Origin: Brucellaceae bacterium
GTDB taxonomy: Bacteria > Pseudomonadota > Alphaproteobacteria > Rhizobiales > Rhizobiaceae
NCBI GenBank assembly: GCA_020637775.1
Contig: JACKJV010000002.1
Span: 124,001-188,000, forward strand
DNA: 64,000 bases
Direction: 5' to 3'
Shown here piece by piece: positions 34,653 through 43,843 of this stretch. The notes under the pieces were generated by a model. The model was not told where the DNA came from. It saw nothing but the letters and a program-made list of their open reading frames with translations, and searched no databases. Both the position numbers and the translations under genes were made by a program. Every line of letters begins with the position of its first letter. Position 1 is the first letter of the stretch.

Positions 34653-36095
34653 ATGGGCTTCACCGTCGCCATCATAGGCCGTCCCAATGTCGGCAAATCC
34701 ACGCTGTTCAATCGTCTGGCCGGACAGAAGCTGGCGCTTGTCGATGACACGCCGGGTGTGACGCGCGACCGGCGGATGCATGCCGCGCGCCTGTATGATC
34801 TGAAATTCGATGTCATCGACACGGCCGGTCTTGAAGAGGCGGGGCCGGCGACGCTGGAAGGGCGCATGCGTGCCCAGACGGAGACGGCCATGGACGAGGC
34901 CGATCTCATCCTCTTTGTCATCGATTCCAAGAGCGGGATCATGCCCGGCGACCGCACCTTTGCCGATCTGGCCCGCCGCTCGGGAAAGCCGACGGTTCTG
35001 GTGGCCAACAAGGCCGAGGCCCGCGATGCGCTGGGCGGCATGCTGGAGGCATGGGAACTGGGGCTGGGCGAGCCCTGTCCGATTTCCGCCGAGCATGGCC
35101 AGGGCCTGCCCGACTTGCGCGAGGCGATGATCGAGGCGCTCGGCGAGGAGCGCGCCTTTGCCGAGGACCCGCTGGACAAGGTGCTGGAAGCCGCGCCTTC
35201 CGGCGAAGGGCTGATCGGAGACGATATCGAGGATCCGGAAGCCGAGGATGTCCCGGCCTATGACGAGACCAGGCCGCTCCGGATCGCGGTAGTCGGCCGT
35301 CCCAATGCCGGCAAGTCCACGCTCATCAATGCACTGGTTGGCGAGGAGCGCCTGCTGACCGGGCCGGAAGCCGGCATCACGCGCGATTCCATTTCGGTCG
35401 ACTGGGAATGGAAGGGCCGCCGCATCCGCCTGTTCGATACGGCTGGCATGCGCCGCAAGTCGCGTGTCCAGGAGAAGCTCGAAAAGCTGTCGGTCGCCGA
35501 TGGCCTGCGTGCCGTCCGTTTTGCCGAAGTGGTGGTGATCGTGCTGGACGTGACGATCCCCTTCGAAAAGCAGGATTTGCAGATCGCGGATCTGGTGATC
35601 CGCGAGGGCAGGGCGCCGGTCATCGCCTTCAACAAGTGGGATCTGGTCGAGAACAAGCAGGAACTGCTGGCGGAACTGCGCGAGAAGACCGAACGCCTGC
35701 TGCCGCAGGTGCGCGGGTTGCGCGCGGTCACCATTTCGGCCGAATCCGGCAAGGGCCTGGACAAGCTGATGGAGGCCATTGCGCTGACCCACCGGGTCTG
35801 GAACACGCGCATTTCCACCGGCCGCCTCAATCGCTGGCTGGAAGGGGTGCTCACCCGCCATCCCCCTCCGGCCGTGGCGGGCCGCCGGCTGAAGATCAAG
35901 TACATCACACAGGTCAAGACCCGTCCGCCCGGTTTCGTGGTTTCCTGCTCGCGACCGGACGCGATGCCGGCCTCCTATATCCGCTACCTGACCAACGCGC
36001 TGCGCGAGAGTTTCGCCATGCCCGGCGTGCCGATTCGCCTTGCCCTGCGCGCGCCCGACAATCCGTTTGCGCCCAAGGCGAAGAAGCGGAAATAG
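34653..36095 (+). CDS. der: GTPase Der (EngA), 50S ribosome assembly
   Basis: 480 residues with the twin GTPase domains unique to Der. G1 motifs are [14 protein letters not shown] (near the start) and [14 protein letters not shown] (middle); G3 motifs are DTAGLE and DTAGMR; NKXD motifs are NKAE and NKWD. The C-terminal KH-like domain follows (about 380-470), with [17 protein letters not shown]. Essential factor for maturation of the large ribosomal subunit. It is probably co-transcribed with the YfgM-like gene. The C-terminal basic end [11 protein letters not shown] is typical. Confidence 0.97.
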   Translation: MGFTVAIIGRPNVGKSTLFNRLAGQKLALVDDTPGVTRDRRMHAARLYDLKFDVIDTAGLEEAGPATLEGRMRAQTETAMDEADLILFVIDSKSGIMPGDRTFADLARRSGKPTVLVANKAEARDALGGMLEAWELGLGEPCPISAEHGQGLPDLREAMIEALGEERAFAEDPLDKVLEAAPSGEGLIGDDIEDPEAEDVPAYDETRPLRIAVVGRPNAGKSTLINALVGEERLLTGPEAGITRDSISVDWEWKGRRIRLFDTAGMRRKSRVQEKLEKLSVADGLRAVRFAEVVVIVLDVTIPFEKQDLQIADLVIREGRAPVIAFNKWDLVENKQELLAELREKTERLLPQVRGLRAVTISAESGKGLDKLMEAIALTHRVWNTRISTGRLNRWLEGVLTRHPPPAVAGRRLKIKYITQVKTRPPGFVVSCSRPDAMPASYIRYLTNALRESFAMPGVPIRLALRAPDNPFAPKAKKRK

Positions 36096-36250
36096 CTGCG
36101 CACGGCACTGCGTTTGCAACGGACATGATCGCGTGGCGCGCGCGCATGTGCGCTTTGTCTTGCAAAGCTGAAAGGCATTAACGGCCTGTCAAGGTTAATC
36201 CTTCATTGTGGGCTCCAGTCGAGTTTGTATGCGTCTTCCGGAGTCCTGTC

Positions 36251-37432
36251 TTGCGCCGTTCCCGTTCCAAGCACGCCCGCCTTGTGCGCAGCCGCCAATC
36301 CCTTGTCACACCGCTCGTTCTGGGCCTTGCCGCCTGGATCGCCTTTCCCGCCACCGCCGCGCGCCAGGATGTGACGGCCTTCGTTTCCGGCCTTGAAGGC
36401 GGAAACGCCCAATGGAGCGCCGTGGTGGAGAAGGCGGTCGCCGGCTCGACCCACGCCGCCGAATTGCCCTTTGTCACCGACAGCACGGTGACCGGTTCCG
36501 TGTCGGGTGCCGGCCTGCGGGCGCGCGGCATCGGCGAGGTTGCCTTTCGCGGCAAGGGCGGCAAGGCACCGGCCACGCCCGATGAAGCGCGCATCAACCG
36601 GTCGGACAAGCAGGGCCGTCTGGTCCAGGTCGCACCGGTGGCGCCGCCCAAATCCTTCAATGCCGGTTCGGTCAATGAACGCACCTCTTCGCTCCTGCGT
36701 CCGGCCATCGACACAGGCGTGAAGATGGCCTTCGCAAACCCGGAAATTGCGGGACAGGAACTGCGCCTTGCCTCCACGTTCTTTCCCAGGAAGGAAAAGA
36801 AGCCCGCGCCCGACCTTCCGGTCATGATCGCCGCGCTGGTGAACAACGATACGCCGGACGTCCTGGCCACCGCCTATGCGCCGCCGGAACCGGACTATGC
36901 CCGCCAGTCGCCCTTTGCCAGCCTTCTCAAGGACGAGAAGAAGACCGCCGGGCGATTCGTTCCGCCGGTGCCGCGCAACGATCACGACTGGGCAGCCCGT
37001 CCGCTGCCCGCGCACGTCTTTTCCGCCCGTGAGCAGCAATGCCTTGCCGCCGGTATCTATTTCGAGGCGCGCGGCGAACCGGTGAAGGGGCAGGCAGCCG
37101 TCGCGCAGGTGATTCTCAACCGGGTGCGCAATCCGCAATATCCCAACACGATTTGCGGCGTGGTCTACCAGAACGACAATTGGCGCAACCGCTGCCAGTT
37201 CTCCTTCGCCTGCGACGGCATCCGCGACCGAATCGCAAGCCCGGCCCACTGGCAAACGGCAACCGAAGTGGCCATGGCCGTGACCGCCGGGCGCATCTGG
37301 CTGCCCGGTGTCGGTTCTTCCACCCACTACCATGCGACCTATGTGAACCCGCGCTGGGCCCACACGATGAAGCGGATGAAGAAGATCGGCCGCCACATCT
37401 TCTATCGCACCTATGGCGGCGGCTGGAGCTGA
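36251..37432 (+). CDS. SleB-type cell-wall hydrolase
   Basis: 393 residues. A basic head and hydrophobic stretch (about 20-36, ending FPATAA) form a signal peptide or anchor. A disordered middle (40-270) has Pro/Ala/Lys-rich segments. The C-terminal Hydrolase_2 (SleB) domain begins at CLAAGIYFEARGEPVKGQAAVAQVILNRVRNPQYPNTICGVVYQN, where Glu in FEARGE is the presumed catalytic acid, and ends with HYHATYVNPRWAHTMKRMKKIGRH. It should cut peptidoglycan glycan strands (lytic transglycosylase-like). The TTG at 36251 with GGAG seven bases upstream is preferred; the frame is open to a TTG at 36206. Confidence 0.85.
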   Translation: MRRSRSKHARLVRSRQSLVTPLVLGLAAWIAFPATAARQDVTAFVSGLEGGNAQWSAVVEKAVAGSTHAAELPFVTDSTVTGSVSGAGLRARGIGEVAFRGKGGKAPATPDEARINRSDKQGRLVQVAPVAPPKSFNAGSVNERTSSLLRPAIDTGVKMAFANPEIAGQELRLASTFFPRKEKKPAPDLPVMIAALVNNDTPDVLATAYAPPEPDYARQSPFASLLKDEKKTAGRFVPPVPRNDHDWAARPLPAHVFSAREQQCLAAGIYFEARGEPVKGQAAVAQVILNRVRNPQYPNTICGVVYQNDNWRNRCQFSFACDGIRDRIASPAHWQTATEVAMAVTAGRIWLPGVGSSTHYHATYVNPRWAHTMKRMKKIGRHIFYRTYGGGWS

Positions 37433-37615
37433 CCGGTCGTTCCCGCGGGGAGAAGGAAGGCGCGGCGACAGCCGCGTCTTTCCGGCATTTCGGACCCGGC
37501 TTTGGCGGATTCGCTGCCCCGGCCTTACAACTTCCGTGCTAAGCCGCCCGGCGAAATTTCTTAAATATCTGGAATCAAACGAAAAACCGGTTCGTTTTGC
37601 ACTGCGCAAGGCGTC

Positions 37616-37644
37616 TTGACTGGCAGGGGTCCCGTCACTATGGT
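37616..37644 (+). promoter_or_regulatory. Sigma-70-like promoter of the F0 ATP synthase operon
   Basis: TTGACT (37616-37621) and TATGGT (37639-37644) are separated by 17 bases, a good -35/-10 pair, 61 bases before the atpI start. Just upstream, AAACGAA (37577-37583) and TTCGTTT (37591-37597) form a dyad that could bind a regulator or end the preceding transcript. Confidence 0.55.
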
Positions 37645-37704
37645 GCGCCCGACTTTGGAGCGGGCGGCCAATCTGGCCTTGCCTGACGGGAGCGCGCAAA
37701 AGCC

Positions 37705-38097
37705 ATGGTGCCAGATCAGGGCAGGAGCGGACGCACACCGCAGGACGACGGAAACAGGACCGTCCGTGACGAAGGCCTCGAAAACCGGCTGCGCCAGCTC
37801 GACGCGAAATTGTCGAAACGGCAGACGGTTGAACGGGAAAGGGAAGCGGCCCGCTCCGGAAAGAACACCGGATGGGGCAATGCGCTGCGCTTGTCGAGCG
37901 AGTTCATCGCTGCGGTGATCGTGGGTGCCGCCCTTGGCTGGGTGCTGGACAAATGGGCCGGCACGTCGCCATGGGGTCTGATCGTTTTCCTACTTCTCGG
38001 GTTCGCGGCCGGCGTCGTGAATGTCATGCGGGCGACCGGCCAGATGGCCGAGTTTGGCCAGCAGGGCGGAAAAGACCCCGGCAAGGGCGGGGAATGA
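37705..38097 (+). CDS. atpI: ATP synthase protein I (AtpI)
   Basis: 130 residues. A charged N-terminal part (1-65) with GLENRLRQLDAKLSKRQ precedes two helices (about 66-85 and 90-112). RLSSEFIAAVIVGAALGWVLDKWAGTSPWGLIVFLLLGFAAGVVNVMR is the AtpI family core. AtpI helps assemble the c-ring and is not part of the finished enzyme. It is the first gene of the F0 operon, as is usual in alphaproteobacteria. Length is a little above the family norm because of the charged head. Confidence 0.92.
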   Translation: MVPDQGRSGRTPQDDGNRTVRDEGLENRLRQLDAKLSKRQTVEREREAARSGKNTGWGNALRLSSEFIAAVIVGAALGWVLDKWAGTSPWGLIVFLLLGFAAGVVNVMRATGQMAEFGQQGGKDPGKGGE

Positions 38098-38179
38098 GGG
38101 TTTGGGTGTCCGGAAACGGGCGCAACGATGTGTCTAACGGGTGCGGGGGACCGCGCCGGTGATAACGGGGTTACGAGAC

Positions 38180-38941
38180 GTGGCTGATCCGAACAAGGTC
38201 GATCCGATCCACCAGTTCCATATCAACAAGCTGATCGATCTCCAGGTCGGCGGGCTGGATTTCTCCTTCACCAATTCGTCCCTGTTCATGGTGGTCACCG
38301 TGGTCCTGGCCGGGGCGTTTCTGGTGCTGACCACGTCGAACCGCGGGCTGGTGCCGAGCCGGATGCAATCCGTGTCCGAGATGGCCTACGAATTCGTCGC
38401 GAACATGCTGCGCGATGCCGCCGGTTCGCATGGGATGAAGTTCTTCCCGCTGGTCTTTTCTCTGTTCATGTTCGTGCTGGTCGCCAACCTGCTCGGCATG
38501 TTCCCCTATTTCTTCACCATCACCTCGCACATCATCGTCACCTTCGCGCTGGCCATGCTGGTGATCCTGACGGTGGTGGTCTACGGCTTCATGAAGCATG
38601 GTCTTGGTTTCCTGAAGCTGTTCGTTCCCTCCGGCGTTCCCGCCATTCTCACGCCGCTGGTTGTCGCGATCGAGGTGATTTCCTTCCTCTCGCGCCCGGT
38701 CAGCCTTTCCGTCCGTCTTTTCGCCAACATGCTGGCCGGTCACATCACGCTGAAGGTCTTTGCCGGCTTCGTGGTGTCGCTTGGCGCCATGGGCGGCATC
38801 GGCATAGCAGGTGCGGTTCTGCCCCTGCTCATGGCCGTGGCCTTGACGGGCCTGGAATTCCTCGTGGCCTTCCTTCAGGCTTACGTCTTCGCGGTCCTGA
38901 CCTGCATGTACCTGAACGACGCTCTTCATCCGAGCCACTAG
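38180..38941 (+). CDS. atpB: F0F1 ATP synthase subunit a
   Basis: 253 residues with five to six helices. It holds the two half-channels through which protons reach the c-ring. The essential arginine lies in [17 protein letters not shown], and the C-terminal [26 protein letters not shown] is conserved. The GTG at 38180 begins [15 protein letters not shown], matching the usual PIHQF start of alphaproteobacterial subunit a. The frame is open to a GTG at 38141 but that extension is not family-like. A hairpin separates it from atpE. Confidence 0.95.
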   Translation: MADPNKVDPIHQFHINKLIDLQVGGLDFSFTNSSLFMVVTVVLAGAFLVLTTSNRGLVPSRMQSVSEMAYEFVANMLRDAAGSHGMKFFPLVFSLFMFVLVANLLGMFPYFFTITSHIIVTFALAMLVILTVVVYGFMKHGLGFLKLFVPSGVPAILTPLVVAIEVISFLSRPVSLSVRLFANMLAGHITLKVFAGFVVSLGAMGGIGIAGAVLPLLMAVALTGLEFLVAFLQAYVFAVLTCMYLNDALHPSH

Positions 38942-38954
38942 GAAACACCCAACC

Positions 38955-38971
38955 GGCGGGTCCGTCCCGCC
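38955..38971 (+). other. Hairpin between atpB and atpE
   Basis: GGCGGG (38955-38960) and CCCGCC (38966-38971) with loop TCCGT form a small stable stem 45 bases before the atpE ATG. Its position ahead of the highly translated c-subunit gene suggests an mRNA processing or stability element. Confidence 0.45.
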
Positions 38972-39015
38972 AGTCACCAAACCGCATCAATTCGATCCAA
39001 CAAGGAGTTCTCAAA

Positions 39016-39240
39016 ATGGAAGCGGAAGCAGCAAAGTACATCGGCGCCGGTATCGCTTGCCTTGGCATGGGCGGCGCGGGCATCGGCCTGGGCACCATTT
39101 TCGGCAACTATCTGGCGGGCGCCCTGCGCAACCCGTCGGCAGCCGACGGCCAGTTCGGCCGCCTCATCTTCGGCTTCGCCGTCACGGAAGCTCTGGGCAT
39201 CTTCTCGCTCCTGGTTGCCCTGCTGGCCCTGTTCGGCTGA
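39016..39240 (+). CDS. atpE: F0F1 ATP synthase subunit c
   Basis: 74-residue two-helix hairpin forming the proton-driven c-ring. Helix 1 is [28 protein letters not shown] with the glycine-rich packing motif, the polar loop is RNPSA, and helix 2 holds the proton-carrying Glu in [15 protein letters not shown]. No sodium-binding signature (no Gln/Ser set) is evident, so a proton ring is likely. A very strong AAGGAG eight bases before the ATG matches the high copy number needed. It is flanked on both sides by hairpins. Confidence 0.97.
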   Translation: MEAEAAKYIGAGIACLGMGGAGIGLGTIFGNYLAGALRNPSAADGQFGRLIFGFAVTEALGIFSLLVALLALFG

Positions 39241-39266
39241 TCTGCCCTTCGGGTAGTCGAGAACCT

Positions 39267-39298
39267 GCCGGCCGCACGGCATACCGCCAGCGGCCGGC
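39267..39298 (+). other. Hairpin between atpE and the b' gene
   Basis: GCCGGCCGC (39267-39275) and GCGGCCGGC (39290-39298) form a perfect nine-base stem with a 14-base loop, 27 bases after the atpE stop. No T-run. Likely protects the 3' end of atpE mRNA or partly attenuates the genes for subunits needed in fewer copies. Confidence 0.6.
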
Positions 39299-39319
39299 CC
39301 GAGTTTCAGGGAAAAAACC

Positions 39320-39910
39320 ATGTTCGTGACCACCGCTTTTGCGGCCCCGGAGGGCGATGCCCATAACGCCGCGGCCGGAGAAACACATACCGAGACCGGC
39401 GTACCGCACGGCGACGGGCATTCGGGCATGTTCCCGCCCTTCGATTCCAGCACGTTTCCGTCTCAGCTGTTGTGGCTGGCAATCACCTTCGGCCTCTTCT
39501 ATCTCTTCCTGAAGAACGCCGTGGTGCCGCGCATTGCCGGTATTCTGGAAGTCCGCCACGACCGGATCGCCCAGGATCTGGACCAGGCCGCCCGCATGAA
39601 GCAGGAGGCCGACGAGGCCATTGCAGCTTACGAGCAGGAATTGGCAGATGCCCGCGGCAAGGCCAACCAGATCGGTCAGGAAGCGCGCGACGCAGCCAAG
39701 GCGGAAGCTGATGGCGAACGCCGGGAAACCGAGGCTGCGCTTGAAAAGAAGCTGGCCGACGCCGAATCCCGCATTGCCTCGATCAAGGCCGAAGCAATGA
39801 AGGAAGTCGGAACGATTGCCGAGGACACAGCCACGGCGCTTGTCGAACAGCTGGTCGGCAAGGCAACAAAGTCCGAGATCGCCCAGGCGGTCAAGGCTGT
39901 CAACGGATAA
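39320..39910 (+). CDS. atpG: F0F1 ATP synthase subunit b' (second b subunit)
   Basis: 196 residues. A polar, His/Glu-rich N-terminal tail of about 40 residues is followed by one membrane helix (about 48-67) and a long coiled-coil stalk rich in Ala/Glu/Lys (75-190). Paired with subunit b it makes the peripheral stalk that holds F1 against rotation; the split b/b' pair is standard in alphaproteobacteria and phototrophs. It lies 12 bases before atpF. The symbol atpG is used for b' in these genomes and should not be confused with the gamma subunit. Confidence 0.94.
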   Translation: MFVTTAFAAPEGDAHNAAAGETHTETGVPHGDGHSGMFPPFDSSTFPSQLLWLAITFGLFYLFLKNAVVPRIAGILEVRHDRIAQDLDQAARMKQEADEAIAAYEQELADARGKANQIGQEARDAAKAEADGERRETEAALEKKLADAESRIASIKAEAMKEVGTIAEDTATALVEQLVGKATKSEIAQAVKAVNG

Positions 39911-39922
39911 GGACCAGAGGTC

Positions 39923-40414
39923 ATGGACGCCACATCCCTTGCATCCGTTTGGGCAACCGTCGCCCTGTTCATCTTCCTGGGTCTTTTGCTCTGGCTCAAG
40001 GTCCCGGCCACCATGGCCAAGTCACTGGATGCGCGCGCCGACAAGATCCGCAACGATCTCGACGAGGCGCGCAAGCTGCGCGAGGAAGCGCAGCAGGTGC
40101 TTGCCGAATACCAGCGCAAGCGCAAGGAGGCCGAGGAAGAGGCCGAGACGATCGTCGCCGCCGCCAAGCGCGATGCCGAATTGCTCAAGGCCGAGGCCAA
40201 GCAGAAGGCAGATGAGTATGTCGCGCGCCGCACCGCTGTGGCCGAGCAGAAGATTGCGCAGGCCGAGCGCGATGCCGTCAACGAGGTTCGCGCCACCGCT
40301 GTCGACATCGCTGTCGAGGCAGCGCGCTCCGTCCTTGGCAGCAAGGTCGATGCCGCGACTGCCAGCAATCTCTTCAAGTCATCGCTGGCCGAAGTGAAGA
40401 ACCGGATGAACTGA
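39923..40414 (+). CDS. atpF: F0F1 ATP synthase subunit b
   Basis: 163 residues: one N-terminal helix (about 7-27, WATVALFIFLGLLLWLKVP), then a long charged coiled coil (35-155) with DARADKIRNDLDEARKLREEAQ. With b' it forms the peripheral stalk. It ends the F0 operon, followed after 26 bases by a strong terminator. The F1 genes are not in the window, as expected for alphaproteobacteria where F1 forms a second operon. Confidence 0.95.
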   Translation: MDATSLASVWATVALFIFLGLLLWLKVPATMAKSLDARADKIRNDLDEARKLREEAQQVLAEYQRKRKEAEEEAETIVAAAKRDAELLKAEAKQKADEYVARRTAVAEQKIAQAERDAVNEVRATAVDIAVEAARSVLGSKVDAATASNLFKSSLAEVKNRMN

Positions 40415-40440
40415 CGCTTGTCAGAAAATCAGGTATCTGG

Positions 40441-40471
40441 AACGCCGCGGAGCCTCTTCGCGGCGTTTTTT
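40441..40471 (+). terminator. Rho-independent terminator of the F0 operon
   Basis: AACGCCGCG (40441-40449) pairs perfectly with CGCGGCGTT (40459-40467), loop GAGCCTCTT, followed by a run of six T (40466-40471). It lies 26 bases after atpF. Confidence 0.92.
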
Positions 40472-40570
40472 GCTGCCCGGGTGGCTGCACGGCAAGCCGG
40501 CACCTGCCGGACGGGGCCAACCTTGAAGCTTCGCCTTGGCAGGCGTCTTGGCGATGGCCCGAACCGTTTC

Positions 40571-41245
40571 TCAGGAGCCGTTCCGATGACGCAAGGGCGC
40601 GAAACTGAACCGGTGCAACCGTGCCACGCCGCCGTGCCGGGCAATCGCCTCCTGATGACGCTTGGTCGCATAGCCGGCATGTGAGGACAGACCGTAAGCC
40701 GGATGGGCGAGGCATGTCCGGGTCATCATCCGGTCGCGGGTCACCTTGGCAAGGATGGAGGCTGCGGCAATCGACATCGACCGCTGGTCGCCCTTGACCA
40801 GGGCATGGCCTGCGCAAGGCAGGCCCGGTGGCACATCGCGGCCATCCACGAGAACGTGTCCGGGCGTGATGGAAAGCGCGTGAGCCGCGCGGGTCATGGC
40901 CAGCAGGCTGGCCAGCCGAATGTCGGTCCTGTCGATATTTTCAGCCGATACAGAGACGATGGCGGTCGCAACTGCCTTGGCCAGGATGCAGTCGAACAGG
41001 CTGGCGCGGTCATCGGCTGACAGACGCTTGGAATCGTCGAGACCGTCGGGAAGATCGTCCGGATCGAGAATGACGGCAGCAGCGACCACCGGACCGGCCA
41101 GCGGCCCGCGACCCGCTTCATCCAGGCCGGCCACATGTGCGCAGCCGTCACGAACAAGGCTCTGCTCAAGGGAAAAATCCGGGGCAGGGGGGACCAGGTC
41201 GAAAAGAAGCGGGGAATCGGAACGGTTGCGCGCCATCGGCGGCAT
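40571..41245 (-). CDS. rnhB: Ribonuclease HII
   Basis: 224 residues. Removes ribonucleotides and RNA primers from DNA-RNA hybrids. The type 2 RNase H motif [23 protein letters not shown] carries the first catalytic Asp-Glu, DDSKRLS follows, and GHVLVDGRD and the later [15 protein letters not shown] supply the remaining acidic and substrate residues. Two close ATGs (41245 and 41236) are possible starts. It is 123 bases downstream of the radical SAM gene on the same strand. Confidence 0.95.
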   Translation of the reverse strand: MPPMARNRSDSPLLFDLVPPAPDFSLEQSLVRDGCAHVAGLDEAGRGPLAGPVVAAAVILDPDDLPDGLDDSKRLSADDRASLFDCILAKAVATAIVSVSAENIDRTDIRLASLLAMTRAAHALSITPGHVLVDGRDVPPGLPCAGHALVKGDQRSMSIAAASILAKVTRDRMMTRTCLAHPAYGLSSHAGYATKRHQEAIARHGGVARLHRFSFAPLRHRNGS

Positions 41246-41368
41246 GCTTGCACCGTATTCCGATTCCCCGCAAGACCCTGCCGGGAAGGTTGCGGCGAAC
41301 CCGGCAAGGAAGCCGCCGGACGGGGACAGGGGAATGACCGGCGGAAAAGGATGTCAGATACGGACAGA

Positions 41369-42523
41369 TTACAGCAGCGAAAGTTGCTGCCCCTCCGGCT
41401 CCGGTGGGGTAAAAAGGTCTGTCCGCAGCCGCAGCTTGGCCGTATTCAACCCGAGCCGCCGCGCCGCAATTTCAAAACGGCGGCCGATTTGCCAGGCATA
41501 GGGGCCCTTGCCCTTCATGCGCCGGCCCCATTCCGCATCGTAATCCTTGCCGTCACGCATCGAGCGGATCAGCGAAAGGACATGCCGGTACCGGTCGGGA
41601 TAGTGGCGCAGCAGCCATTCCTTGAACACCGGCGCCACTTCCAGCGGCAGGCGCAGGATGATGAAGCCTGCTTCCGTCGCCCCTGCCGCCGCAGCCGAGT
41701 CGAGAATGCGCTCGACCTCGTGATCGTTCAGGCCAGGGATCAGCGGCGCCGCCATGACCGAAACGGGAATCCCGGCCTCCGAAAGGCGTTTCATCGCTTC
41801 CAGCCGGCGCGTCGGCGATGCCGCGCGCGGCTCCATCGTCCGCGACAGGCGGTGATCGAGCGTTGTTACCGATAGCGCGACCTTGACGAGACCCTTGGCG
41901 GCCATGCGCTTGAGGATATCCATGTCGCGCAAGACGAGTGCGGACTTGGTCACGATGCCGACCGGGTGATTGGCAGCCTCGAGCACCTCCAGAACCTCGC
42001 GCATGATGCGCCATTTCCGTTCGATCGGCTGATAGGGATCGGTATTCGTGCCGATGGCGATGGTGCGTGGATCATAGCCTTTCCTTGCCAGTTCGCGCAC
42101 CAGCAGTTTCGGCGCATCCGGCTTTGCGAAAAGCTTCGATTCGAAATCCAGTCCGGCTGAAAGGCCCATGAAGGCATGGGTAGGCCGGGCGAAACAATAG
42201 ACGCAGCCGTGTTCACACCCACGATAGGGATTGATCGAGCGGTCGAAGGAAATGTCGGGCGAACTGTTGCGCGTGATGATCGTGCGCGGCTTCTCGACCT
42301 GGGTCGTCGTCTGGAAAGGGGCCAGTTCCTCATCCAGATCCCAGCCGTCGTCGAAGACATGCCGGCTCAGCGCTTCGTAGCGCCCGGTCGGGTTGATGGC
42401 CGAAGCACGCCCGCGCCGGCGCGCCTCATCCAGCCGCATGCCGCTGGCATTGATGAGTGCATTGGCCATGTCCACGCCGCCTTCGCTGAAGGCGGATCGG
42501 TCCGCTTTGGCAATCGGTTCCAT
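41369..42523 (-). CDS. PA0069-family radical SAM protein (SplB-like)
   Basis: 384 residues. The radical SAM [4Fe-4S] motif CEHGCVYC (CxxxCxxC) appears in NPYRGCEHGCVYCFARP; then TIAIGTNTDPYQPIE and SVTTLDHRLSRTMEPRAASPTRRLEAMK, the pattern of the PA0069 / Rv2578c group related to spore photoproduct lyase. The reaction is unknown; DNA repair or RNA modification have been guessed. Start at ATG 42523 is chosen because family chains begin with a short tail before this block, with GGAG nine bases upstream; the frame is open further. A perfect LexA box 62 bases upstream suggests SOS control, which fits a DNA damage role. Confidence 0.9.
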   Translation of the reverse strand: MEPIAKADRSAFSEGGVDMANALINASGMRLDEARRRGRASAINPTGRYEALSRHVFDDGWDLDEELAPFQTTTQVEKPRTIITRNSSPDISFDRSINPYRGCEHGCVYCFARPTHAFMGLSAGLDFESKLFAKPDAPKLLVRELARKGYDPRTIAIGTNTDPYQPIERKWRIMREVLEVLEAANHPVGIVTKSALVLRDMDILKRMAAKGLVKVALSVTTLDHRLSRTMEPRAASPTRRLEAMKRLSEAGIPVSVMAAPLIPGLNDHEVERILDSAAAAGATEAGFIILRLPLEVAPVFKEWLLRHYPDRYRHVLSLIRSMRDGKDYDAEWGRRMKGKGPYAWQIGRRFEIAARRLGLNTAKLRLRTDLFTPPEPEGQQLSLL

Positions 42524-42584
42524 GGGGTCTGTCTCCGGCTGTTCGCGAATCCCTGTCACGACAATATTCCTACAGCCGCAAAAC

Positions 42585-42599
42585 GAACAAAGCAAGAAC
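42585..42599 (-). promoter_or_regulatory. LexA (SOS) box upstream of the radical SAM gene
   Basis: On the minus strand the sequence is GTTC-TTGCTTT-GTTC, an exact match to the alphaproteobacterial GTTC-N7-GTTC LexA site. It lies 62 bases before the start of the radical SAM gene, within promoter distance, in a 229-base divergent intergenic region that it shares with the small glycosyltransferase gene. Confidence 0.7.
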
Positions 42600-42752
42600 A
42601 TTGTTCCGGACTGATTTGACCGGGCATCACGGCCCAGCCGGCAGAAAGCGCGCCGGGTGGGCATTTGCATCTAAAAAGTGCTTTGAATCCGGAGGATTAG
42701 TCCCAAGAGCCATCTGGATTTGCAGGGCAGCTTCGGCTAAGGCACTGGCATC

Positions 42753-43271
42753 ATGCTGACAGTTTTGATCGAAACGCACAATGACGAGGAGCCTCTGGCG
42801 CGCACGCTTGCATCGCTGGTTCCTGCTGCGGTCGAGGGGCTGGTCCGCGACGTGATCGTCTGCGACCGCCAATCGCTGGACCATACCCACCAGGTGGCCG
42901 AGCATGCGGGCTGTCTTTTCCTTGCCAATGGCGAGATTCACACGGCGCTGCGCCGGGCGCGTGGGGAGTGGGTCCTGTTTCTTGAGCCGGGTGCGCGCCT
43001 GATCGACGGATGGATGGACCCGGTGGTTGCCCATGCCGCGAAAATGGCGACGCCGGCCCGTTTCACCCGTGCCAGGGAAGACTGGCCCGGATTTTTCACC
43101 CGCGTCTTTTCCGCCCGCCGTCCCCTGGCCGACGGCCTGGTCATGACACGCCGCCAGGCCATGGCGCTTGGCAAGTCGGCTGCTTCGCCGGAGGCGATTG
43201 CGCGCGGTCTGTCTGCGCGCCGCCTCTCAGCGCTCATCAGCCCCGCCCCTGTCCGTGCCGCCAAGGTGTAA
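42753..43271 (+). CDS. Small glycosyltransferase family 2-like protein
   Basis: 172 residues. A GT-A start: LTVLIETHNDEEPLARTLASLVPAAVEGLVRDVIVCDRQSLDHT with the nucleotide-binding acidic residues, then RARGEWVLFLEPGARL in the position of the DxD region. The chain is short for the family and the second acidic motif is changed (LEPGA for the usual DADT), so catalysis is doubtful. Basic C-terminal half without membrane helix. Divergent from the radical SAM gene and convergent with moaB, 14 bases apart. Confidence 0.75.
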   Translation: MLTVLIETHNDEEPLARTLASLVPAAVEGLVRDVIVCDRQSLDHTHQVAEHAGCLFLANGEIHTALRRARGEWVLFLEPGARLIDGWMDPVVAHAAKMATPARFTRAREDWPGFFTRVFSARRPLADGLVMTRRQAMALGKSAASPEAIARGLSARRLSALISPAPVRAAKV

Positions 43272-43285
43272 CGGCAGCGCGCCGG

Positions 43286-43843
43286 TCAGGCGCCCTGGCT
43301 CGCGCCGCGCTTCAGGTGTTCGTCGAGCCGCGGCATGATTTCCACGAAGTTGCAGGGCATGTGCCGGTAGTCGAATTGCAGCTTGAGTATGCCGTCCCAC
43401 GCATCCTTGCAGGCACCCGGCGAACCTGGCAGCACGAACACGAAGGTCTGGTCGATGATCCCGGCGGTCGCGCGTGACTGGATGGTCGACGTGCCGATCT
43501 TGTCATAGGAAATCCGGTGAAAGACCTCGGAAAATCCGTCCATGCGCTTGTCGAACAGCGGTTCCAGCGCTTCCGGCGTCACGTCCCGTCCCGTGAAACC
43601 GGTGCCGCCGGTCGTGATCACGGCGTCGATGGTGCCGTCCTGCGTCCATGCCTTCACGCGGGCCCGGATCGCCGCCACCTCATCGGTCACGATGGCCCGG
43701 TCTGCAAGCCGGTGCCCCGCCGCCTCGATCCGTCCGGCAAGCGTCAGGCCCGATTTGTCATCGGCCAGCGCGCGCGTGTCCGACACGGTCAGAACCGCAA
43801 AACCCACGGGAATGAACGGGCGTGTATCGTCGATGCGGCTCAT
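43286..43843 (-). CDS. moaB: Molybdenum cofactor biosynthesis protein B
   Basis: 185 residues, MoaB/Mog fold. VGFAVLTVSDTRALADDKSG opens the chain, AVITTGGTGFTGRDVTPEAL is the conserved substrate loop and FVLPGSPGACKDAWDGIL the second one. The protein adenylylates molybdopterin before metal insertion or acts as a related factor. It connects with the molybdenum formate dehydrogenase and FdhD elsewhere in the window. GGAGG precedes the ATG at 43843, which overlaps the ispE stop by ATGA. Confidence 0.92.
   Translation of the reverse strand: MSRIDDTRPFIPVGFAVLTVSDTRALADDKSGLTLAGRIEAAGHRLADRAIVTDEVAAIRARVKAWTQDGTIDAVITTGGTGFTGRDVTPEALEPLFDKRMDGFSEVFHRISYDKIGTSTIQSRATAGIIDQTFVFVLPGSPGACKDAWDGILKLQFDYRHMPCNFVEIMPRLDEHLKRGASQGA

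Noticed and set aside
36183..36203. CtrA-type site (two TTAA boxes) before the cell-wall hydrolase
   Set aside because: The spacing between the TTAA boxes is 13 bases, not the 7 required for a CtrA site.
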